From the NCBI GenBank assembly GCA_013694645.1, contig JACDBZ010000311.1:1-11506 (forward strand): a stretch of 11,506 nt of DNA. Reading direction: 5' to 3'. Numbering within the stretch: position 1 is the first letter of the stretch; every line of letters begins with the position of its first letter. This stretch comes from Chloroflexota bacterium. Its GTDB lineage: Bacteria; Chloroflexota; Limnocylindria; QHBO01. The notes beneath the pieces are model-generated. The model was given only the letters and a program-made list of their open reading frames with translations, had not been told where the DNA came from and ran no database searches. Position numbers and translations under genes: made by a program. This document shows positions 5,854-11,506 of the stretch, piece by piece.

Positions 5854-6978
5854 CTACTCGACGATGGAGAGCTCGGTCGAGGTGGTGTTGAGGCGCTCAC
5901 CTCCCGCATCCGTGCACACGACGATGTCCTCGATCCGAGCGCCCCATCGGTCCTGGATGTAGATCCCCGGCTCAACGCTGAAGGCGTGACCGTCCTGGAG
6001 CAGCTCGGGATTGGAGGCGACGATATATGGCTCCTCGTGCACCTCCATGCCGATCCCGTGGCCGGTGCGATGGATGAACGCCGCCCCGTACCCCGCCTCG
6101 TCGATGATGCGCCGCGCAACGGCGTCGATCTCGCTGCACGGCACGCCTGGCCGCACCGCATCGCATGCCGCCGCCTGAGCGAGGCGCAGGACCGCGTGCA
6201 GCGCCGCGAACTCCGGTGCCGGCTCACCGACAAACGCGGTCCGGCTGGTATCGCTCGCGTAGCCGGCACGGGTCCCGCCGATGTCGAGCACGATCGCATC
6301 GCCGGTCTCGATCACCCGCTCACCCGCCTCATGATGCGGGCTGGCCGAGTTTGGACCTGAGGCGACGATCGCGAAGCCCGCATCGTCATGGCCGGCCTCG
6401 AGCAGCAGGTCACGGATGTGGCTGCTCACCGTGGCCTCCGTACGTCCGGCGAATCGCTCATCCAGGATGGCACTCATGGCGGTGTCCGCGGCCAAGGCCG
6501 CCTCGCGAAGACGCTGGACCTCGTCAGGACTCTTGACACGCCGCAGCGAGCTCATGGTCGGACCTGCCTCCACCAGCTCGGTGGGATCTAACGCCGCTCG
6601 CAGGCGAAGGGCAAAGCGCGCCCACATCTGATCCTGCACGGCCACTCGTAGCGCGCCCGCGACGATTGTCTGCACCAGTCGAATCGGATCGTCCGTCTCG
6701 TCCCATGGCACGAGGGTCAGGACGTCCGCCAGCTCACGCAGCTCGTGCCGGGCAAGCGGCTCCTCGAGGCGGGGCAGCACGAGAGCGGGCGTTCCATCGA
6801 CCGGCACGATGAGACAGGTGAGCCGCTCGAGCACGGGGGCGCGATAGCCGAGCAGGTAGGCATAGTCGGGCGAGGGAGTGATCAGGAGCGCCTCGACGCC
6901 GCGCTCGGATGCCGCTCGGGCGGCACGCGCAAGGCGATCCCTGTGGACCGAGGAGGCAAATCCGACTGCGGTTGTCAC
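5854..6978 (-). CDS. M24B family Xaa-Pro peptidase (aminopeptidase P / prolidase-like)
   Basis: A 374-residue cytoplasmic metallopeptidase with the creatinase-like N-terminal domain (about 1-145) and a pita-bread catalytic domain (about 153-374), a usual length for bacterial M24B enzymes. It would release the residue before proline from peptides or Xaa-Pro dipeptides. All five metal ligands are visible: Asp232 in VLDIGG, Asp243 in ASDTSRT, His307 in RTGHGIGME, Glu336 in SVEPGIY and Glu350 in ARIEDIV. His215/His216 and His314 fit the proton-shuttle and substrate-binding positions. The start is GTG at 6978: the ATG two bases upstream is out of frame and meets a stop at once. TAGGCT stands 6 nt before the GTG, so the message is probably leaderless. 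It converges with the regulator gene and diverges from the subtilase gene. Prolidase against aminopeptidase P specificity cannot be settled here. Confidence 0.93.
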   Translation of the reverse strand: MTTAVGFASSVHRDRLARAARAASERGVEALLITPSPDYAYLLGYRAPVLERLTCLIVPVDGTPALVLPRLEEPLARHELRELADVLTLVPWDETDDPIRLVQTIVAGALRVAVQDQMWARFALRLRAALDPTELVEAGPTMSSLRRVKSPDEVQRLREAALAADTAMSAILDERFAGRTEATVSSHIRDLLLEAGHDDAGFAIVASGPNSASPHHEAGERVIETGDAIVLDIGGTRAGYASDTSRTAFVGEPAPEFAALHAVLRLAQAAACDAVRPGVPCSEIDAVARRIIDEAGYGAAFIHRTGHGIGMEVHEEPYIVASNPELLQDGHAFSVEPGIYIQDRWGARIEDIVVCTDAGGERLNTTSTELSIVE

Positions 6979-6984
6979 ATCGGA

Positions 6985-6990
6985 AGCCTA
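6985..6990 (-). promoter_or_regulatory. Candidate -10 box of the M24 peptidase gene (leaderless promoter)
   Basis: On the minus strand TAGGCT is followed by exactly 6 nt and then GTG at 6978, the third instance of this spacing. No -35 or Shine-Dalgarno is recognisable. The rest of the 108-bp divergent region (6979-7086) is GC-rich; I do not see a convincing promoter for the subtilase in it. Confidence 0.5.
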
Positions 6991-7086
6991 CCCGATGAGC
7001 CCATTGCTGGACGCGCGCAGTGCGCCTCATGCTGAAGGGCGCCCGTGCGACACTGTCACACACCGTCATACGACTTGGGGAACCCG

Positions 7087-10068
7087 ATGCGCAAGGCTGA
7101 CCTGTACGTCGAACGCCGCCGCGATGGCAGCCGTCGCGGGGCGCGTGGCCACGCCATCCTGCTGACGGGGCTCGTAGTCGGCGGATCCCTCGCCATGCCA
7201 GCAACGTCGTGGGCGGCCGACCCACCCGGCGTGGAGGGCCAGCGACACCTGGCCGAGACGGTCGGCGGGTTCCCGAACGACTTCGAGCTTCTCTATGAGC
7301 GCACCGCTGCCGTCGAGCACACTGACGCCACGCTCTGGGCGGCCAAGTTTGTCGATCACCGAACCGGCGAGATCCACACCGTCTACCACGAGCCCCAAAC
7401 GGGAGCGGTGGCGGGAACCGAGCTCCAGGTGCAGCGCACCGCTGACGCGGAGGCGCGGCTATCGTCACTCGAGATCAAGGCCGATGATGAGCTCCAGCGG
7501 GCCGTGGCGACCAAAGCGACCGACGCCACCGTCGCCATCGGGGTCTGGCTGGAGGTGGACGTGGACGCGGCCGAGAGGGCCGTCATCGATAGTCATTCCG
7601 AGCTCAGCTGGGACGGTGGCCGGCCACTCGTCGACGACCTCGAGACCGCGCGCTCCATTCGTGCCGAGCTTGCGCTCGCGAGGGCTGGCGCCCGCGCTTC
7701 CGCCCTCGCGCAATTGCGCGCAGATGCCGAGGCGCTGGGTGGCAGCATCGGGTACGCCTCCACGAATGCCCCATTGGCGTACGTCGACCTTCCGGCCGAC
7801 CGCGTCGAGGAGCTCGCCGCCATGCCTGCCGTCTCGAGCCTGGGACTCGAACGCACCTGGACTACCGCGATGTCGGCTGCCGGCCCGGCGGTCCAGGCCA
7901 ACTGGACCGGCGGCAGCGAGGACCGGGGTACAGGCGTCCGAGTGGCCGTCGTCGAATATCACAACGTCAGGAACGTTGGCGATCTCGCCGGTCGAGTGGT
8001 CGCGTCGTACAGCGCCAGCGGTTCGCTCGCGTACACCAGCGCCGGCACGTTTGACCACCCGACCTGGGTCGCCGGTGCCATCGCCAGCCAGAACGACTCC
8101 TATCCGGGCGTCGCGCCGGGAGCCTTCATCGTCAGCGCGTCGACCGGTGGAGGTGGCGCGTCTCTCACCCGCGACCGCCAGATCATCGCCGCGGCGGATT
8201 GGGCCGCGAGCTCAAGCGGCGGCGACGCCGATGTCGTCAACGCCAGCATCGGCCAGGACACGGCAACCGGCTCGGAGGAGGCTCGGCGCTACTTCGACGC
8301 GCTCGTCAACGAGGACGGGCGCCTGGCGGTCGCCGCTGCGGGGAACTACGCCACGTTCGGCCACTGGGACATCCTGTCTCCCGGGACGGCGTACAACGTG
8401 CTCACGGTCGGCGGGATCGATGACCGCGGCAGCGCTGGACGCACGGACGATCGCATCTGGTATTACCCCGGATCGAATGGCAGCAACTATCGCGACCCCA
8501 CAGGGACCGCGTGGAACCTGCGTGGCGACTACAACAAGCCGAACGTGTCCGCGCCCGCTCCCCTGGTGCGCACCGCAAACGGCCTGACGGCCAGCGGCAC
8601 GAGCATCGCCAGCCCCATCGTGGCCGGCATTGCGGCCCAGGTCATCTCCCGCCTGCCGAGCGTGGCACTGCGGCCCGAGGCAACCCGAGCGATCATCATG
8701 GCCGGCGCCATCAACCGCTCGCCGATGCCCGACGGATCGAAGAACGCGGACCACGAAGGCACGGGCACCGCGTCCGCGCTGTGGGCGAACCGGCTCCTCA
8801 CGGCCGGTGACGCCGGCTATGGCGGCCACCGCATGGGCAGCATGACCGAGGGTCAGCTGGTGACGCAGGAGATCGCGGTCGTCGCCGGCCAGAAGGTGAA
8901 GGTGGTCCTCAGCTGGAACAGCCGAACGTCTGGGTCCACGATCGCGACGCGTACCGATCGACTCACCGCCGACCTCGACCTCAGGGTGGTGCAACCTGAT
9001 GGATCGATCGTCGGCTCATACACCTTCGATAACAACTACGAATGGGTCGAGTTCACCGCCAGCCGCAGCGGGACTGCACGCATCGAGCTGCGCCAGGCTC
9101 GCTTCGACGCCACGTCCGAGCGGTACGGCCTCGCCTGGTCCAAGTGGAGCGTGGGAACGCCCATCCGTCTCTCCGGCACCGACCGCTACGCCACCGCCGC
9201 GGCGGTGAGCCGAAGCTATTTCGGAGCGAACGCGCCGGTTGCCTACGTTGCCACCGGGCTCAACTTCCCCGATGCTCTCGCCGCTGGCGCGGCGGCGGGA
9301 GTCCAGGGAGGACCCATCCTGCTCACCGCGACCTCGTCGCTGCCACAGGCGACCCGTGACGAGCTGACCCGGCTGCGCCCGCAACGAATCGTCGTTCTCG
9401 GCGGCACGTCGGTCGTGACCTCGACCGTCTCGGGAACCCTGGAGGCGTATACCGATGGGCCGGTGACGCGGCTCGCCGGCGTCGATCGCTACGCCACGGC
9501 GGCGGCAGTGAGCCGAGCCGTCTTCGCATCCGGTGTCGCCGCCGCCTTCGTCGCCACCGGCGAGAGCTTCCCCGACGCGCTGTCAGCCGGGCCGGCGGCG
9601 GTCAAGGTTCGTGGGCCGGTCCTCCTGACCGCGCGAGGCTCGACGCCACAGGCGCTGCGCGATGAGCTCGCGCGGCTCAAACCACAGAGGATCTACCTTC
9701 TCGGCGGCACCAGCGCCGTCACCGACGCGGTGAAGCAGACCATCCAGGGATACACGGCCGCACCGGTGGTGAGGCTCTCGGGCGCCGATCGCTTCGCGAC
9801 AGCGGTCGCAGTGTCAAAGACCTTCTTCAGCCGCCCGCCGGCCGTGCATCTGGCGACCGGCATGAACTTTCCTGATGCCCTCTCCGCGGTCCCCGCTGCC
9901 GGACGAGCTGGAGCTCCGCTGCTCCTGGTCGGCCAATCGAGCCTGCCGAACCCGGTGCGCACCGAGCTGACGCGGCTCTTCCCGCCGCGCTGCTACGTCA
10001 TCGGCGGCACCGCAGTCATCGGCAACACGGTGGTGAGCCAGCTGAACGCGCTGCTCGGGAAACCGTGA
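7087..10068 (+). CDS. Secreted S8 subtilase-like protease with three CWB2 cell-wall-binding repeats
   Basis: A 993-residue exported protein. Signal peptide: a long Arg-rich n-region (1-22), a hydrophobic core (23-38), and cleavage near SWA-AD (43/44). Residues about 45-275 are a propeptide; one segment (TLWAAKFVDHRTGEIHTVY) is PepSY-like and another near 225-255 is I9-inhibitor-like. The S8 domain covers about 280-540: His324 in DHPTWVAG, oxyanion Asn420 in AAGNYA, and Ser506 in GTSIASPIVAG. At the expected Asp position it has Glu290 (VAVVEYH), so activity is uncertain. A beta jelly-roll domain (about 595-690, with DLDLRVVQPDGS) follows. Then come three 101-residue CWB2 repeats (694-993) that should hold it to wall polymers. 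I chose ATG at 7087, with GGGG at 7077-7080, over a GTG at 7045, because it gives the normal signal peptide. The stop overlaps the lipoprotein start. Confidence 0.9.
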   Translation: MRKADLYVERRRDGSRRGARGHAILLTGLVVGGSLAMPATSWAADPPGVEGQRHLAETVGGFPNDFELLYERTAAVEHTDATLWAAKFVDHRTGEIHTVYHEPQTGAVAGTELQVQRTADAEARLSSLEIKADDELQRAVATKATDATVAIGVWLEVDVDAAERAVIDSHSELSWDGGRPLVDDLETARSIRAELALARAGARASALAQLRADAEALGGSIGYASTNAPLAYVDLPADRVEELAAMPAVSSLGLERTWTTAMSAAGPAVQANWTGGSEDRGTGVRVAVVEYHNVRNVGDLAGRVVASYSASGSLAYTSAGTFDHPTWVAGAIASQNDSYPGVAPGAFIVSASTGGGGASLTRDRQIIAAADWAASSSGGDADVVNASIGQDTATGSEEARRYFDALVNEDGRLAVAAAGNYATFGHWDILSPGTAYNVLTVGGIDDRGSAGRTDDRIWYYPGSNGSNYRDPTGTAWNLRGDYNKPNVSAPAPLVRTANGLTASGTSIASPIVAGIAAQVISRLPSVALRPEATRAIIMAGAINRSPMPDGSKNADHEGTGTASALWANRLLTAGDAGYGGHRMGSMTEGQLVTQEIAVVAGQKVKVVLSWNSRTSGSTIATRTDRLTADLDLRVVQPDGSIVGSYTFDNNYEWVEFTASRSGTARIELRQARFDATSERYGLAWSKWSVGTPIRLSGTDRYATAAAVSRSYFGANAPVAYVATGLNFPDALAAGAAAGVQGGPILLTATSSLPQATRDELTRLRPQRIVVLGGTSVVTSTVSGTLEAYTDGPVTRLAGVDRYATAAAVSRAVFASGVAAAFVATGESFPDALSAGPAAVKVRGPVLLTARGSTPQALRDELARLKPQRIYLLGGTSAVTDAVKQTIQGYTAAPVVRLSGADRFATAVAVSKTFFSRPPAVHLATGMNFPDALSAVPAAGRAGAPLLLVGQSSLPNPVRTELTRLFPPRCYVIGGTAVIGNTVVSQLNALLGKP
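9166..10065 (+). repeat. Three tandem CWB2 (cell wall binding 2) repeats in the subtilase
   Basis: Units begin at 9166, 9469 and 9772, an exact 303-bp (101-codon) period; the last is slightly shorter (98 codons). Each opens with RL(S/A)G.DR(Y/F)AT, has an (Y/F/H)(V/L)ATG..FPDAL core and ends near (L/I)GGT..V. Three such repeats form the ring-like wall-polymer binding module known from clostridial Cwp proteins. The DNA copies have diverged. Confidence 0.9.
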
Positions 10069-10754
10069 TTCGGCGATCCCTGGTTGCCACAGGGCTGGTT
10101 TTCGTGCTCACCGCGTGCGCCGGGCCGGGACCGAGCATGTCGACTTCCAACGTGGCTGCGCCGAGCGTCTTGGCCCCCAGCCGGACGGTCGTGGCATCGG
10201 CAGGCGTCGAGGGCATCGCCCTTCCCGAGCCGGGTCGACCGTTCGATGCGACGGCCATCCTGGCTGCGATGCGCGACTCTCGCCGTCCGGGCGGCGTGCC
10301 GGATGAGCTCGAGACCGATGCCGTTGCCGCAGCGCTCGCCGAGGCGATCTGGACGATCGATGGCGAGCCGTGGACGACGATGTCCACGGGCGGATCATGC
10401 GGGCCGCAGACGTGCACGCTCGAGATCGCCGGGGCAGCAACCGGCACACACGGCGAGGATCTCTGGGTCTTCGAGGTCGTTCCCGACAGCGGCGACGTGC
10501 AAGTGGTGAGCACGGACCTGCGCTCGCTGCCGGATGACCTGGTCGGCCACCTTGACGAGCTCACCCGATCGCTGTTCCACCCGGGCACCATCGCGAGCCT
10601 GCGCCTCACAAACGGGCGCTGGCTTCCACCCCCGGATGAGTCACGGTTCGTGGTCAGCTATCGGTCCGGCGGAGAGGAGAGCTCGTGCGGCGCCGACATC
10701 ACCGTCGATGCCGTGGTGCCGAGCGTCATATCGGACCTGTCCCTGGACTGCTGA
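10065..10754 (+). CDS. Lipoprotein of unknown function
   Basis: A 229-residue protein with a lipoprotein signal: MIRR, a hydrophobic core (5-15) and the lipobox LTAC, with Cys18 as the acylation site. It should be processed by Lgt and signal peptidase II and anchored to the outer face of the membrane. A Ser/Ala/Pro-rich linker (19-48) leads to a folded part (about 55-229). Four more cysteines suggest two disulphides: Cys112 and Cys117 (SCGPQTC), Cys208 (SSCGAD) and Cys229, which is the last residue. I do not recognise the domain. The start is GTG at 10065, overlapping the subtilase stop as GTGA, so it is very likely translated with it and may help its folding, location or control. It converges with the JAMM gene with one base between stop codons. 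Confidence 0.82.
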   Translation: MIRRSLVATGLVFVLTACAGPGPSMSTSNVAAPSVLAPSRTVVASAGVEGIALPEPGRPFDATAILAAMRDSRRPGGVPDELETDAVAAALAEAIWTIDGEPWTTMSTGGSCGPQTCTLEIAGAATGTHGEDLWVFEVVPDSGDVQVVSTDLRSLPDDLVGHLDELTRSLFHPGTIASLRLTNGRWLPPPDESRFVVSYRSGGEESSCGADITVDAVVPSVISDLSLDC

Positions 10755-10755
10755 A

Positions 10756-11181
10756 TCACTCGATCCGCAGCGCGACCTCGGTGCTCTCACCGTTGCGGAT
10801 GCGCCAGGCACGCAGTGTGTCACTCGGAGTCGCCTCGGGATCAGCGAGTGTGGCCAGCACGTAGAAGGCATCAGGGTATTGCGCGCTGCGGCGATCGGTC
10901 GCAGACGGCACCGCAGGCGAACGGGTATGCGAGTGGAAGATGGCGACCAGATCCGCGCCGTCATCCTCGATCTCGAAGATGACGCGGACCAGATCATCAG
11001 GATGAACGTTGTAGCGGAGAGGGCTGGCCTCGGCATTGCGTGTCGCATGGAACCGGGTTGCGCGGCCGTTGCTGAGCGAACCGGCGAGGAGGCCGCACGC
11101 CTCGTTCGGCAGCTCGGAGCGGGCGTGCTCGAGCATCTGTTGCGCCAGCGCGGACGGAATGATCAGCTCAACGGCTACCAC
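10756..11181 (-). CDS. mec: JAMM/MPN (M67) metallopeptidase, Mec-like
   Basis: A 141-residue single-domain zinc peptidase. The JAMM motif is complete: Glu27 in PNEACGLL, then HSH (83-85), seven residues, Ser93 and Asp96 (the HxH-x7-SxxD pattern). In Mycobacterium tuberculosis the homologous Mec(+) (Rv1334) cuts cysteine from CysO-cysteine, the last step of sulfur-carrier-dependent cysteine synthesis, with CysM (Rv1336) acting just before it. Here the gene overlaps the end of cysM by 7 nt, which supports the same role. The start is GTG at 11181, inside the last codons of cysM; translation is probably coupled. It has no membrane segment. An alternative, removal of other C-terminal tails from ThiS/MoaD-like carriers, cannot be excluded. 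No carrier gene is seen between the two. Its stop is one base from the convergent lipoprotein's. Confidence 0.85.
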   Translation of the reverse strand: MVAVELIIPSALAQQMLEHARSELPNEACGLLAGSLSNGRATRFHATRNAEASPLRYNVHPDDLVRVIFEIEDDGADLVAIFHSHTRSPAVPSATDRRSAQYPDAFYVLATLADPEATPSDTLRAWRIRNGESTEVALRIE

Positions 11182-11506
11182 AGCAGCGAACCCTCCAGCT
11201 CATCCTCGAGCTCGTCAAGGTCACGGCTCCACAGGTCGGCGGAGAGGTATTTCCAGCCTCCGTCGGCGAGCAGGACGACGACCGACCCCCTGTCCATCTC
11301 GCGCGCCACGCGCACCGCCACGGCGATCGCGGCACCGCACGACAGGCCGGCGAAGATGCCCTCCTCGCGCAGGAGCCGTCGCAGGCCGATCACCGCGTCG
11401 CGGTTGTTGACGAGGAACTTGTCGTCGAGCACCGACTCATCGAGAACTGGAGGGACGAAACCATCCTCGAGGGAACGCAGGCCCTGCACCTGCTCACCGG
11501 GCAGCG
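11175..11506 (-). CDS. cysM: Cysteine synthase CysM, C-terminal part (cut by window edge)
   Basis: The last 109 residues of a PLP-dependent beta-substituting synthase. The visible part has the segment EGIFAGLSCGAAIAVAV, which corresponds to the phosphate-binding end of the fold-type II cysteine synthase core. The C-terminus contains LADGGWKYLSADLW and ends ELEGSLLW. It closely resembles the tail of mycobacterial CysM (as I recall it, ADAGWKYLST and LEGQLW), which uses O-phosphoserine and thiocarboxylated CysO rather than O-acetylserine and sulfide. This, with the adjoining JAMM gene, makes CysO-dependent synthesis more likely than the usual CysK route. The reading frame continues to the right edge (LPGEQVQGL...), so the GTG at 11489 is not a start. 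The PLP lysine lies outside the window. The donor is inference. Confidence 0.87.
   Translation of the reverse strand, partial: LPGEQVQGLRSLEDGFVPPVLDESVLDDKFLVNNRDAVIGLRRLLREEGIFAGLSCGAAIAVAVRVAREMDRGSVVVLLADGGWKYLSADLWSRDLDELEDELEGSLLW

Noticed and set aside
4086..6299. Minus-strand open frames at 4086-4952 and 5250-6299
   Set aside because: They shadow the M20, regulator and M24 genes; the second crosses gene borders, and the translations are Arg-rich low-complexity sequence.
7045..7086. GTG start 14 codons upstream for the subtilase
   Set aside because: It adds residues before an already complete signal peptide, and the ATG at 7087 has a GGGG stretch at proper spacing.
7295..8587. 430-codon plus-strand frame inside the subtilase gene
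   Set aside because: The product is made almost only of Ser, Arg, Pro and Thr, typical of a shifted frame in GC-rich DNA, while the subtilase frame carries motifs throughout.

Overview
The window is high-GC and densely coded, with short intergenic gaps. Gene content fits a monoderm-like, high-GC bacterium. It has a Gram-positive type cell-wall-binding (CWB2) secreted protease, an N-terminal-Cys lipoprotein together with Lgt, and a Mycobacterium-like CysM/Mec pair. The mix of prolidase-type peptidases, a MerR-HTH regulator with an RsbRD-like domain and promoters sitting directly on start codons makes me think of a Chloroflexota lineage (for example the Limnocylindria/Ellin6529 group). Actinobacteriota cannot be excluded, and the taxonomic assignment is inference.

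Layout: (1) 1-295, minus: 5' part of lgt, running off the left edge. (2) 416-2457, plus: an MFS transporter translationally coupled (ATGA overlap) to a PlsC-type acyltransferase. (3) 2458-2627: a gap holding a diverged repeat, then a 90-residue three-helix membrane protein (2628-2900). (4) 2991-3578, minus: a secreted, C-terminally anchored protein whose mature N-terminus should be Cys-Ser-Cys, as in TIMP/netrin-like domains. (5) 3633-5081, plus: an M20 metallo-dipeptidase. (6) 5190-5843, plus: a MerR/excisionase-type HTH regulator with a helical C-terminal domain. (7) 5854-6978, minus: an M24B Xaa-Pro peptidase. (8) 7087-10754, plus: a 993-residue secreted subtilase with three exact-length CWB2 repeats, overlapping by GTGA with a lipoprotein gene. 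(9) 10756-11506, minus: a JAMM (M67) peptidase overlapping the end of cysM, which runs off the right edge.

Functional themes: the right end is the CysM/Mec part of sulfur-carrier (CysO)-dependent cysteine synthesis. The middle is rich in peptidases: M20 and M24 would act on small peptides inside the cell, while the subtilase works at the envelope. A TIMP-like surface protein is transcribed divergently from the M20 gene. Lgt at the left edge would lipidate proteins such as the lipoprotein at 10065.

The most interesting observations are four. Three genes share a TANNNT-N6-start arrangement that predicts leaderless mRNAs. A perfect 26-bp palindrome lies inside the M20 gene. The TIMP-like protein has cysteine spacing close to animal TIMPs. 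The subtilase has Glu where the catalytic Asp is expected. I see no tRNA, rRNA, CRISPR array, transposase or phage gene. I did not find a clearly novel multi-gene system.
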